Source: Cognatiyoonia sediminum
GTDB lineage: Bacteria > Pseudomonadota > Alphaproteobacteria > Rhodobacterales > Rhodobacteraceae
Assembly: GCF_900129845.1 (NCBI RefSeq)
Contig: NZ_FQXB01000002.1
Span: 1-64,000, forward strand
DNA: 64,000 bases
Direction: 5' to 3'
The notes below the pieces were generated by a model, which saw nothing but the letters and a program-made list of their open reading frames with translations, had not been told where the DNA came from and did no database searches. Positions 52,761-61,399 of the stretch are shown piece after piece (position 1 is the stretch's first letter; each line of letters starts with the position of its first letter). A program made the translations under genes and the position numbers.

Positions 52761-52860
52761 TCTCTCCTGCTCGGGAGGGCCATCCTCCACCTTGCGAAAG
52801 GTGTTGATGGATGGCAGGAGAGAGCCGCGTCTGGGGGGACCCAACGCGGCTTGATCTTTT
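52761..52860 (+). ncRNA. candidate structured RNA / leader with terminator-like hairpin
   Basis: TCTCTCCTGC (52761-52770) is the exact complement of GCAGGAGAGA (52814-52823). Within it CATC, CACCTT, loop GCG, AAAGGTG and GATGG make a further stem. Directly after, GCCGCGT (52824-52830) and ACGCGGC (52843-52849) with TGGG/CCCA inside form a second hairpin, followed by TTGATCTTTT. The paired double structure in the 154-base gap before pcaD suggests a small RNA or a regulated leader; it may also terminate the upstream operon. Confidence 0.45.
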
Positions 52861-52873
52861 CTAAGGATTTGAT

Positions 52874-53686
52874 TTGGAACAGTTTGTCACTAGCCGCGAC
52901 GGGACGCGCATCTTCGCTAAGCAGGATGGAGACGCAGCGACGGACGCGCCGACGCTCGTTTTTGCAAACTCCCTTGGGACCACTCTCGAGCTTTGGGATC
53001 AGGTCTTGCCGCTGCTGCCGGATGGGATGCGTATCATCCGCTTCGACAATCGTGGCCATGGGCGGTCCGACGTTCCAAGCGGACCTTATACTATGGGTGC
53101 AATGGTCAGCGATGCTGAAGCGGTTTGCGATGGGTTCGAGGTGAAAGACTGCGTTTTCGTCGGTCTTTCTGTTGGCGGCATGATTGCACAAGGGCTGGCG
53201 ATAAAGCGGCTGGATTTGGTGCGAGGTCTGGTGCTGTCGAACACGGCGGCGAAGATCGGGAACAAAAAGCTCTGGCGGGATCGGATCGACATTGTACGCC
53301 AAAAGGGCATGTCTGGCGTTGCGGACGACGTCATGAGCCGCTGGTTTGGACGCGCGTTTCGCACAAGCCCTGACGTCAAACCTTGGAAAGAGATGGTCAG
53401 CAAGGTGCCCGTGGAAGGGTATTGCGGCGTTTGTTCGGCGATTGCCGGAACCGATTTCTACACCCCGACCAGCGGGTTGCGTCTGCCAACGCTCGGCATT
53501 GCTGGGTCAGAAGATCGATCGACACCGCCAGACTTGGTGCGCGAAACCGTGGACTTGATCCCAGGGTCCGAATTCAAACTGATCCGCAAGGCCGGCCATC
53601 TGCCTTGTGTGGATCAAACCGAGGCATTTGCGGAGACTCTAAACGGTTTTCTCTATCGTATCGGCCATAGCGTGTCAGCAGGCTGA
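52874..53686 (+). CDS. pcaD: 3-oxoadipate enol-lactonase
   Basis: 270 residues. PTLVFANSLGTTLELWDQVL, IRFDNRGHGRSD, nucleophile elbow VGLSVGGMIAQGL, LRLPTLGIAGSEDRSTPP and GHLPCVDQ are the PcaD signature. It hydrolyses 3-oxoadipate enol-lactone in protocatechuate/catechol breakdown; no other pca gene is in the window. The start is TTG 52874 with AAGGA seven bases upstream; no ATG is available until residue 52. Confidence 0.9.
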   Translation: MEQFVTSRDGTRIFAKQDGDAATDAPTLVFANSLGTTLELWDQVLPLLPDGMRIIRFDNRGHGRSDVPSGPYTMGAMVSDAEAVCDGFEVKDCVFVGLSVGGMIAQGLAIKRLDLVRGLVLSNTAAKIGNKKLWRDRIDIVRQKGMSGVADDVMSRWFGRAFRTSPDVKPWKEMVSKVPVEGYCGVCSAIAGTDFYTPTSGLRLPTLGIAGSEDRSTPPDLVRETVDLIPGSEFKLIRKAGHLPCVDQTEAFAETLNGFLYRIGHSVSAG

Positions 53687-53703
53687 ACTCTGTCCGTTGC
53701 AAT

Positions 53704-53721
53704 CTAAACTAATCAGTTTAG
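53704..53721. promoter_or_regulatory. palindromic operator candidate before the MFS exporter
   Basis: CTAAACT and AGTTTAG form a 7-bp inverted repeat with spacer AATC at 53704-53721, 19 bases before the ATG. A TetR-like repressor site would look like this, but no regulator gene is adjacent. Confidence 0.5.
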
Positions 53722-53739
53722 GTTGCGGCAAAATACTTT

Positions 53740-54972
53740 ATGAGTTCTTTGATGGATAACCGCCTTCCTATCACATTTATTCTGATTAGTGTTGTGCTGG
53801 ACAGCATGGGCATTGGGTTGATCATGCCCGTCATGCCGGACCTGATCCAAGAGGTCGAAGGCGCGGGCATCGCCGATGCCGCCGTTTGGGGCGGTATCCT
53901 TGCGACAATCTTTGCCGCAATGCAGTTCATCTTTGGCCCAACACTGGGGAGCTTGTCTGATAGGTTTGGGCGAAGACCCGTACTGCTGATCTCCCTCGCT
54001 GTAATGGCGTTTGACTACATCCTTATGGCCATCGCGGGGTCGATCACCTTTTTGATCGTCGCGCGCATCATTGGCGGGATTACAGCGGCAACACAGTCAA
54101 CCGCAGCGGCTTATATGGCCGATATTTCTGAGCCAGATCAAAAGGCTGCGAACTTTGGCCTGATCGGAGCGGCCTTTGGCGTCGGTTTTGTGCTGGGGCC
54201 GCTGATGGGTGGTGTTTTGGCTGAGTATGGCACCAGAGCCCCCTTCTATGCGGCGGCGGCGCTCGCAGCGGCAAACTTTCTGTTCGGCTATTTTGTACTA
54301 CCTGAAACAGTGACTGACAAAATTCGCAGGCCCTTTAAATGGCGCAGGGCCAACCCAATGGGTGCCTTTAAGCACATCAACAAACTGCCTGGTTTGGGTC
54401 GGCTGATGCTGATCACCTTCATCTATACGATTGCGTTTTTCGTCTACCCCGGCGTTTGGGCCTATTTCGGTGCAGCCCAGTTTGGTTGGGGGCCGGGGAT
54501 GATCGGTCTATCGCTTGGCGTATTCGGCGTAGGGATTGCGATTGTTCAGGGCGTCTTAATGCGGCCGATCTTGCGTGTTCTTGGCGAAAGGAACGCTGTG
54601 ATCGTTGGGCTGAGCATAGACGTTGTTGCCTTCGTAGCATTGGGCTTTATCCAAAATGGCTGGGTGGCGCTGGCCCTCACTCCTTTGACAGCTTTGGGGT
54701 CAATCGCCGGCCCAGCGCTGCAAGGGATTATGTCGCGTCGTGCCGATGACAACCAACAGGGTGAACTGCAAGGGGCGCTTGCCTCTATCAATGCGGTTGC
54801 GACGATCGCGGCCCCCTTGGTGGTCACACAGACCTTTTGGTATTTCACCAAGGATGACGCGGCCATCTACCTGCCCGGTGCGCCGTTCTTGCTGTCGGCT
54901 GTATTGGTGATTGGCTGTATCTTCATCTTTGTCACCAGTCCGATCCTAGCGGAGGCAAAAAGCGACACCTGA
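53740..54972 (+). CDS. Tet-type MFS exporter
   Basis: 410 residues with 12 predicted helices in the TCR/Tet layout: MGIGLIMPVMPDLI (motif near TM1), LGSLSDRFGRRPVLL (the MFS A-motif), RIIGGITAATQSTAAAYMAD and LGPLMGGVLAEYG. It resembles the tetracycline/H+ antiporter family and its environmental homologues. Resistance is not shown. The start could be ATG 53740 or 53752. Upstream palindrome suggests repressor control. Confidence 0.85.
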   Translation: MSSLMDNRLPITFILISVVLDSMGIGLIMPVMPDLIQEVEGAGIADAAVWGGILATIFAAMQFIFGPTLGSLSDRFGRRPVLLISLAVMAFDYILMAIAGSITFLIVARIIGGITAATQSTAAAYMADISEPDQKAANFGLIGAAFGVGFVLGPLMGGVLAEYGTRAPFYAAAALAAANFLFGYFVLPETVTDKIRRPFKWRRANPMGAFKHINKLPGLGRLMLITFIYTIAFFVYPGVWAYFGAAQFGWGPGMIGLSLGVFGVGIAIVQGVLMRPILRVLGERNAVIVGLSIDVVAFVALGFIQNGWVALALTPLTALGSIAGPALQGIMSRRADDNQQGELQGALASINAVATIAAPLVVTQTFWYFTKDDAAIYLPGAPFLLSAVLVIGCIFIFVTSPILAEAKSDT

Positions 54973-55039
54973 CGTCGCTTGCCCCCTTGCCAGAGCCGCC
55001 TCGCGTGTCATGGTGCCTTCAAAATCGTGGAGAATTCGG

Positions 55040-56122
55040 ATGAGCGACATTAGAGCTGCCGTGTGTAATGCCTTTGGCCAGCCGTTAGATATTGAGACTT
55101 TGTCCCTTCGGGCGCCTGAATTTGGGGAGATCGAGGTTGATCTGAAGGCCTGTGCGATTTGCCATTCTGACATCACTTATATGGACGGCGGCTGGGGCGG
55201 TGAATTGCCAGCGGTTTACGGCCATGAAGCAGCAGGGCGTGTCTCTGCCGTCGGTGCTGGCGTACGCGGTTTGGCTTTGGGTGATCCGGTCGTTGTGACC
55301 CTGATCCGCGCTTGTGGGACCTGCCCGTCTTGCGCAAGCGGTGCGCCGGTGGCTTGTGAGACCGCGCCACCACCTGAGGGGCCGATTTCCGATGGGAATG
55401 GAGTGCAGGTTGTTCAAGCGATGAACTGTGGCGCCTTTGCCGAGAAGGTGGTTGTCGATCAAAGCCAGGTGGTGAAGCTTCCCGACGATATGGATTTGGT
55501 GACGGCGAGTGTTTTGGCCTGCGGTGTCATTACAGGCATCGGAGCTGTTGTGAACGCTGCGAAGTTGAAAGCTGGCCAAGACGTTGTTGTGATTGGCGCG
55601 GGCGGTGTTGGCTTGAATGCGATTCAAGGTGCACGGATCGCCGGTGCACGGCGAATCATTGCGGTTGATATGTCGGAAGAGAAGCTGGCGGTCGCAAAGG
55701 AATTTGGCGCGACGGAAGGCGTACTCGCGACCGATCCGAAGCCATGGCGGAAAGCAAAGGCGGCAATGGGCCGCGGGGCTGATGCGGTCTTTGTGACGGT
55801 CGGCGCTATTCCGGCTTATGACCAAGCGCCGCAATATTTGGCCAATGGTGGTCAGGTGATCATGGTTGGCATGCCGCATTCAGGTGCGCAGTCGACCTAT
55901 GAACCGGTGATGTTGGCAGCGACTGGGCAAGGGATGACCGGATCAAAAATGGGCGATGTGGTGATCGCGCGGGATATACCGTGGATGGTGGATCTGTATC
56001 AGCAGGGTCGGTTGAAGCTGGACGAACTGGTGTCGCGTACCTGGCCCTTGGAAGAGATCAATGAAGCGATTGCGGATACCAAGACCGGTTCGGCCAAGCG
56101 CAATGTGATCGTATTCGACTAG
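55040..56122 (+). CDS. zinc-dependent alcohol dehydrogenase
   Basis: 360 residues from ATG 55040 (GGAGA upstream). Catalytic zinc ligands CHSD and GHEAAG, a structural zinc site C-x2-C-x2-C-x7-C (CGTCPSCASGAPVAC) and the NAD site VVIGAGGVGLNAIQ match class III-type MDR dehydrogenases. The aldehyde/alcohol substrate is unknown. Its stop overlaps the end of the broken acetyltransferase on the other strand. Confidence 0.9.
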   Translation: MSDIRAAVCNAFGQPLDIETLSLRAPEFGEIEVDLKACAICHSDITYMDGGWGGELPAVYGHEAAGRVSAVGAGVRGLALGDPVVVTLIRACGTCPSCASGAPVACETAPPPEGPISDGNGVQVVQAMNCGAFAEKVVVDQSQVVKLPDDMDLVTASVLACGVITGIGAVVNAAKLKAGQDVVVIGAGGVGLNAIQGARIAGARRIIAVDMSEEKLAVAKEFGATEGVLATDPKPWRKAKAAMGRGADAVFVTVGAIPAYDQAPQYLANGGQVIMVGMPHSGAQSTYEPVMLAATGQGMTGSKMGDVVIARDIPWMVDLYQQGRLKLDELVSRTWPLEEINEAIADTKTGSAKRNVIVFD

Positions 56123-56560
56123 GGTTCGCCAGAGTCGCCCCAGTCATAGACAACGACATCTTTGATTTCTCGACCTTGCAGGCTTTGGTAAAGCCCGCGC
56201 GCTGGCGCGTTGTCGCCTTCTGTAGCAAGCCAGATGCCTTGGCAGCCCTTATCGTTAGCCAGCTTGAACATTTGGTTCATGATGTTGGCGGGCAATACCC
56301 TGACGGCGATGACTTTCGATCACGCCAACCTCAGAGACAAAAAGGATCGGATCTTTGTCGGGATGCAGGTTAATGACTGCACTCGCGAAACCGACAGTTT
56401 TTTCAGCCTCTAGAGCGAGAACCAACAGGTGCCCAGTGTCCTCGACAAAAGCCTTTGCCTGATCGGGGCGGACAGGGCCGTCGAATATCCCCTCGGGAAC
56501 GGAAAGCAAAAGGTCAAGATTGTCTGGACCGATCTCTACACATCTGATCTTGTCGCTCAT
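56119..56560 (-). pseudogene. GNAT-family N-acetyltransferase broken by a frameshift
   Basis: Two minus-strand frames join into one GNAT protein. The first (from ATG 56560) reads up to FVSEVGVIESHRRQGIAR, the acetyl-CoA-binding motif. The second frame continues IMNQMFKLANDKGCQGIWLA then TEGDNAPARGLYQSL and ends near 56119. At the join (about 56290-56300) the coding phase is off by two, most simply a 2-base deletion in CGCGCC or a 1-base insertion. The unshifted first frame ends at 56255 with 101 residues. A sequencing error cannot be excluded. Confidence 0.85.
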
Positions 56561-56603
56561 AACACGCGCCTCCTACGGCCAGATTAGAACCGGACACTGC
56601 GAA

Positions 56604-57830
56604 ATGAAACTTGCTGATCTTGAAATCATCGTCACCGCACCGCCAGCGCTCGGTTGGGGCGGGCGGTATTGGATCATTCCGAAGCTGACGACAACGGATG
56701 GGATCGTCGGTTACGGCGAATGCTACGCCTCTTCTGTTGGGCCGGACGCGATGCAAGGGGTCATCCGTGATGTGTTCGAACGGCACATGGAAGGCGAGAA
56801 TCCTGAGAACATCGAATTGATGTTTCGACGCGTGTATTCTTCGGGCTTCACCCAGCGCCCCGACTTGACCGTGATCGGCGCGTGGTCGGGGTTGGAGATC
56901 GCGTGTTGGGACATCATTGGCAAAGCACGCGGGCGACCAGTTCATGCGCTTCTCGGCGGACAGATGAACGATCGCGTGCGGGCCTATACCTATTTGTACC
57001 CTGAGCCGCACCATCCCATGCCAGAGTTCTGGGCCAACCCCGACATGGCGGCGGAAGCGGCACTGGCGCGCGTGGCGGATGGGTATACGGCTGTGAAGTT
57101 TGATCCGGCTGGGCCTTATACCATGCGAGGCGGGCATATGCCCTCGATGCATGACATTTCCCTGTCCGCTGCGTTTTGTAAATCAATCAGAGAGGCTGTA
57201 GGAGATCGGGCGGACCTGCTGTTCGGGACCCATGGGCAATTCAGCACCGGCGGGGCCATTCGGTTGGGAGAGGCGATAGCGCCCTACAGCCCGCTTTGGT
57301 TCGAAGAGCCGATCCCACCCGATAACCCCGCTGAGATGGCGAAGGTTGTGGCAGCAGTACCAATCCCTGTGGCGACTGGTGAGCGCCTGTTGACCAAAAC
57401 GGAGTTTGCCGATGCCCTGCGCGCCGGAGTTTCGATCCTACAGCCCGCATTGGGACGCGCGGGCGGGATTTGGGAATGCAAAAAGATCGCGGCATTGGCT
57501 GAAGTCTACAACGCGCAGATGGCACCACATCTATATGCAGGACCCGTGGAATGGGCGGCGAATGTGCATTTGGCGGCCTCCATTCCGAACATCCTGATGG
57601 CCGAAACCATCGAAACGCCGTTTCACGACGCGTTAATCGGCGGCACGATCAAAGTCGAGGCTGGATACATCGAACCGCCGACAGAACCAGGTTTAGGCAT
57701 CAACTTTGATGAAACATTGGCGAAGGCAAACCCGTTTGAGGGCGATGGTTTGCATCTGCAGATGCAGGAAGACCCAATCAGCTATCATGGCCTAAACATC
57801 TTCGAAGGTGGTGCGCCTGCTAAGGATTGA
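56604..57830 (+). CDS. mandelate racemase/muconate lactonizing enzyme family protein
   Basis: 408 residues of the enolase superfamily: N-terminal capping domain (ITTTDGIVGYGECYA), WSGLEIACWDIIGKARGRPV, a barrel with TAVKFDPAGP, LWFEEPIPPDNPAEM and VATGERL. Where the first metal Asp normally stands in DFHGR-type sequences this protein reads FGTHGQF, so the Asp is replaced by Gly. I recall a subgroup of sugar-acid dehydratases sharing this GTHGQ motif. Substrate unknown, probably a sugar acid. Confidence 0.82.
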   Translation: MKLADLEIIVTAPPALGWGGRYWIIPKLTTTDGIVGYGECYASSVGPDAMQGVIRDVFERHMEGENPENIELMFRRVYSSGFTQRPDLTVIGAWSGLEIACWDIIGKARGRPVHALLGGQMNDRVRAYTYLYPEPHHPMPEFWANPDMAAEAALARVADGYTAVKFDPAGPYTMRGGHMPSMHDISLSAAFCKSIREAVGDRADLLFGTHGQFSTGGAIRLGEAIAPYSPLWFEEPIPPDNPAEMAKVVAAVPIPVATGERLLTKTEFADALRAGVSILQPALGRAGGIWECKKIAALAEVYNAQMAPHLYAGPVEWAANVHLAASIPNILMAETIETPFHDALIGGTIKVEAGYIEPPTEPGLGINFDETLAKANPFEGDGLHLQMQEDPISYHGLNIFEGGAPAKD

Positions 57831-57894
57831 GGCCAGCGCGTCTGAAGTGTCAGAGTCCTTTGCAATTCATTGAAACTTTGGCAAAGTTTACCCC

Positions 57895-58536
57895 ATGAAA
57901 TATCTACGCGCCCTCGCAGCCCGTATTGTTGGGCAGGCGATCCGGATTTTTTGCCGGGCTATTACAGCAGTTCGCGCGGATTGGCGCGGAATTGAACCGG
58001 TGCCGCGTCAGCGGGTCTACTATTCCAACCACACGTCTAACGCGGATATGCCGATGATCTGGTCGGTTTTGCCTCCGGCCTTGCGTCGCGAAGTCCGACC
58101 GGTCGCGGCAGCGGATTATTGGCTCAAGAACAAAGTGCGCGCTTTTGTTGGGCCTGAAGTTTTCAATTGCGTTTTGATCGACAGACGGCCGGAGGTGGAC
58201 GACAAACCGCTTGATACAATCATCAAAGCTCTGGACGACGGTTCGAGCTTGATCATCTTCCCTGAAGGCAACCGAAACATGGGTGACGATCCCCTACTGC
58301 CGTTCAAAGCGGGTCTTTACAATATGGGCCTCGCGCGACCAGAGGTCGATTTGGTCCCAACTTGGGTCGCCAATTTGAATGAGATCATGCCGAAAGGCGA
58401 GATTATCCCACTGCCCCTGATCTGCACCGTCACGTTCGGTGAACCGGTGCATGTGCAAGAGGGTGAAAGCAAAGACGACTTTCTCGCGCGTGCTGCGGAC
58501 GCGCTTGTGGCCTTGCGCCCGGAGGATGACGGATGA
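57895..58536 (+). CDS. 1-acyl-glycerol-3-phosphate acyltransferase-like protein
   Basis: 213 residues of the PlsC type. The catalytic NHTSNADMP is the H-x4-D motif, and FPEGNRNMG the substrate-binding P/G motif. Short for PlsC, with one N-terminal hydrophobic segment. It overlaps the CdsA-like gene by four bases (ATGA), giving a pair that could make phosphatidic acid and CDP-diacylglycerol in sequence. Probably a second set besides the essential genes. Confidence 0.85.
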   Translation: MKYLRALAARIVGQAIRIFCRAITAVRADWRGIEPVPRQRVYYSNHTSNADMPMIWSVLPPALRREVRPVAAADYWLKNKVRAFVGPEVFNCVLIDRRPEVDDKPLDTIIKALDDGSSLIIFPEGNRNMGDDPLLPFKAGLYNMGLARPEVDLVPTWVANLNEIMPKGEIIPLPLICTVTFGEPVHVQEGESKDDFLARAADALVALRPEDDG

Positions 58537-59474
58537 GCCCGACCACCACCGACATTATCCTTCTGACGCTCGCCAGCGGCGGCATCTTGTTGGCCCTGAC
58601 AATTATCGGCGAAATCCTTCATGCGCGACGAGGCGACGAAGACAGCCCAGTGCTTGAAACCTATATGACCCGCGTACAAAGCTGGTGGGGCATCATCATT
58701 ATCGTTGGATTGGCGCTGTTGAGCGGCAAGGTCGGTGTTATGATCGTTTGCGCGTTTGCGTCCTTTGCTGCGCTGCGGGAGTTCCTAACGCTCACCAACA
58801 AAGCGCGCGCGGATCATATTTCCTTGGCCTTAGCCTTTTTTGTGATCTTGCCCCTTCAATACGTCTTCATTGGATTGGAGTGGGAGGCTATCTATACGAT
58901 CTTCATTCCCGTTTATGCGTTTCTATTGCTCCCCATCGTGTCGGCGATCCGTGGCAATTCGGATCGCTTTTTGATCCGCGTGGCAGAAACGCAATGGGGG
59001 CTTATGATAGCTGTGTTCTGCGTCAGCCATGTCGCCGCGCTGGTGACAATCGACTTCCCGAACTATGGAGATCGATCCTTGTTGTTGATCGCCTTTTTGG
59101 TGATTGTCGTGCAACTCGGCGACTTGCTGGACTTCTTCTTTGGTCGCCGCATTGGTCGGACAAAGATAGCCCCAACCTTATCGCCTAAGACGGTCGAAGG
59201 TCTCATCTGCGGCGTAGGTTCCGCGATCATCATCGGCGGCCTTCTGCACTGGATCACACCCTTTGGGGTTTACGGTGCGATGGTTATGGCTGGGGTCAGT
59301 TCACTTGTCGGAATGGGTGGCAATCTCGTCTTCGCGGCGATCAAGCGCGACAGGGGCGTCAAGGACTGGTCACACCTTATCCCGGGGCAAGGTGGGTTTG
59401 TGGAGCAGCTCGATAGTGTTATCTTCGCTGCTCCAATCTTTTATCATCTTACGATGTTCTTCTGGGTGATTTAG
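58533..59474 (+). CDS. phosphatidate cytidylyltransferase-like membrane protein
   Basis: 313 residues with about eight membrane helices and the CdsA signature KRDRGVKDWSHLIPGQGGFV-E-Q-LDS, where the usual D-R of GG-x2-DR-x-DS is E-Q. It would make CDP-diacylglycerol from CTP and phosphatidic acid. The altered motif leaves some doubt about activity. Paired with the PlsC-like gene; no CDP-alcohol transferase is in the window. Confidence 0.85.
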   Translation: MSPTTTDIILLTLASGGILLALTIIGEILHARRGDEDSPVLETYMTRVQSWWGIIIIVGLALLSGKVGVMIVCAFASFAALREFLTLTNKARADHISLALAFFVILPLQYVFIGLEWEAIYTIFIPVYAFLLLPIVSAIRGNSDRFLIRVAETQWGLMIAVFCVSHVAALVTIDFPNYGDRSLLLIAFLVIVVQLGDLLDFFFGRRIGRTKIAPTLSPKTVEGLICGVGSAIIIGGLLHWITPFGVYGAMVMAGVSSLVGMGGNLVFAAIKRDRGVKDWSHLIPGQGGFVEQLDSVIFAAPIFYHLTMFFWVI

Positions 59475-59980
59475 CGCTGCGCACCAAAGACCAGAACCCA
59501 TCGATTTCCAGAACCATTGGCCGCGTAACCGAGACCAAACTCCTCAAAGGCGGGGTTGATGTTGTTGGCTTGGTGGCCAGGGGAATCTACCCATGCTTGC
59601 AAAACAGAGCTTTCTGAACTGAAACCTGCGGCAATATTCTCACCCACGGTACGCCAGTTGTAACCTGCCGCAGTTGCCCGATCACCGACGCTGGAGCCAT
59701 TTAGACCCGTGTGCGAAAAGTAATTGTTGTCCAGCATATCCTGGGCGTGGCGCTGAGCTGCAACATCGAGTTGTGCGTTATAGGTAACGGGTGCCGATCC
59801 AGCATCGGAGCGAACTTCGTTCAGGAGACCTTGGAACGAGACATCGCCCGTTGTGCCCCTTGATGGCGTAGATGCCGTGGGCGTTGGCGCTGCGGCAAAA
59901 GAAGCGCTGTTTGTTGGAACCGACGTACCACCACAAGCGGCGGTCAAAACTAATAATATCACCGGAATGAAAGACTTCAT
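59471..59980 (-). CDS. CAP-domain lipoprotein
   Basis: 169 residues. A lipobox (LTAAC) ends the signal peptide, so it is a lipoprotein. The CAP/SCP domain follows: LNEVRSDAGSAPVTYNAQLD, AQRHAQDMLDNNYFSHTGLN, GENIAAGFSSESSVLQAW and SPGHQANNINPAFEEFGLGY. Bacterial CAP proteins are of unclear function, sometimes lipid or peptide binding. Convergent and overlapping the CdsA-like stop by four bases. Confidence 0.9.
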   Translation of the reverse strand: MKSFIPVILLVLTAACGGTSVPTNSASFAAAPTPTASTPSRGTTGDVSFQGLLNEVRSDAGSAPVTYNAQLDVAAQRHAQDMLDNNYFSHTGLNGSSVGDRATAAGYNWRTVGENIAAGFSSESSVLQAWVDSPGHQANNINPAFEEFGLGYAANGSGNRWVLVFGAQR

Positions 59981-60231
59981 GGATTACACCCCAATTGACA
60001 CCCCCTACGCATGACGAAAATTTTCTGCGCAACAATCAATTGGGTCTGGAAACGAGGCATTAGCGCGGCAATCCGCTGGCGGGCCAATGGCAATGGGCGT
60101 AGTTCGGCTAAGAATTTTTAAACAATTCGTTTCCAAAGCGGAAACTATAACAAAATCAGCGTATTACCGCCAATTGATCCTCCCGCAACCCTTAGCTGAG
60201 ATCGTAACATGGCGCTTTACCGTTGCGAGAA

Positions 60232-60308
60232 TGGCGGGCCCAGAAGGACTCGAACCCTCAACCTGCCGATTAGAAGTCGGCTGCTCTATCCAGTTGAGCT
60301 ATGGGCCC
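60232..60308 (-). tRNA. tRNA-Arg(UCU)
   Basis: The reverse complement is a 77-nt tRNA: acceptor GGGCCCA with its partner at the 3' end, an encoded CCA, D-arm GCTCAACTGGATAGAGC, anticodon stem CCGAC with loop TTCTAAT (anticodon TCT, reading AGA/AGG), and T arm GGTTCGAGTCC. It lies between the CAP gene and bluB. Confidence 0.97.
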
Positions 60309-60403
60309 GCTGGTTATGCTTTTGCGCGGTCTGCGGCATGTTGGCAAGATGGAATGTCGGTTCGGGCGTTGTGGAGGGACCGAAACCCTCCTAAGCACAG
60401 GGC

Positions 60404-61027
60404 ATGAAGTTTGACGATGCTCACCAAGACGCGTTGCGAGACATCCTGACATGGCGTCGGGATGTTCGGCATTTTCGATCAGATCCGATAGAGGCAGAAG
60501 TTCTCGCTGCCATTGAAGCCTCAGTTGATTATGCGCCCAGCGTAGGCAACAGCCGCCCCTGGCGGTTCGTTCGGGTACAGACTGAAGCTGTGCGCGAGAT
60601 TGTCATTGCTTCCTTTGAGAACAGCAATGAAGCAGCGGCATTGGACTACGCAGAGGATGAGGCTACCGATTATCGCGCCCTGAAACTTGCGGGTTTGCGA
60701 GAAGCACCGGTTCATATTGCCGTTTTCACGGCCCCGAACCCCGAAGAAGGGCGCGGTCTGGGGCGGCAAACGATGCCAGAGATGCTCGCCTATTCGACGG
60801 TTGGGGCAATCAATACAATGTGGCTGGTCGCGCGCAGCTTGAACGTGGGTATCGGTTGGGTGTCCATCTTGGAACCCGCTGCAGTTTGCGACGCGTTGGA
60901 CGTACCCGAAGATTGGCAACTTACAGGCTATCTATGTCTGGGCTATCCGCAAGAAGACCACGACACGCCTGAACTTCAACGGCGCGGGTGGCAGAGCAAT
61001 ACTGAAACGGTGTGGATAGATCGTTAG
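60404..61027 (+). CDS. bluB: 5,6-dimethylbenzimidazole synthase
   Basis: 207 residues of the BluB nitroreductase branch: RRDVRHFRSDPIEAEVLAAI, APSVGNSRPWRFV, and GIGWVSILEPAAVCDALDVP with LCLGYP. BluB breaks reduced flavin with oxygen to give the lower ligand of vitamin B12. No other cobalamin gene or riboswitch is visible next to it. Confidence 0.93.
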   Translation: MKFDDAHQDALRDILTWRRDVRHFRSDPIEAEVLAAIEASVDYAPSVGNSRPWRFVRVQTEAVREIVIASFENSNEAAALDYAEDEATDYRALKLAGLREAPVHIAVFTAPNPEEGRGLGRQTMPEMLAYSTVGAINTMWLVARSLNVGIGWVSILEPAAVCDALDVPEDWQLTGYLCLGYPQEDHDTPELQRRGWQSNTETVWIDR

Positions 61028-61031
61028 GACC

Positions 61032-61343
61032 CTAGTGAGTCCAAGCGCCGCGACGGTTGGTGGCGAAGTTTTCGCCGTATCCTCCAGCACGGATATTGGC
61101 TTTACGGGGCTTTGGTTCTGTCACGGTTGCATCGATGCCGTTGTCCGCCGCGTATTCAATTGCAGCCTCTTTCGTTTCAAACGTCAGTTTGACTTGGCTT
61201 TGCGTATCAGACGAACTCGTCCAACCCATGAGCGGATCAATCTCGCGCGAGCTGTCCTTTGCAAACTCAAGCACCCAATGCTTCGTCTTAGCTGTTCCAG
61301 ACGACATGGCCGTTTTCGCTGGCTTATAAATGCGTGCGCGCAT
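61032..61343 (-). CDS. complex I 18-kDa (NDUFS4-like) accessory subunit
   Basis: 103 residues of the NDUFS4/ETC_C1 family: [50 protein letters not shown] and [10 protein letters not shown]. This supernumerary subunit of NADH dehydrogenase is shared by mitochondria and alphaproteobacteria, and the gene is usually unlinked to the nuo operon, as here. It is convergent with bluB. Confidence 0.93.
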   Translation of the reverse strand: MRARIYKPAKTAMSSGTAKTKHWVLEFAKDSSREIDPLMGWTSSSDTQSQVKLTFETKEAAIEYAADNGIDATVTEPKPRKANIRAGGYGENFATNRRGAWTH

Positions 61344-61399
61344 GGCTGACTCCCTTGGCTATGCGCCTTATCTGAAAAACCTTGTGACAGTGCAAGATA

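Noticed and set aside
60087-60407. Plus-strand frame overlapping tRNA-Arg
   Set aside because: It runs through the tRNA gene and has no protein-like pattern.
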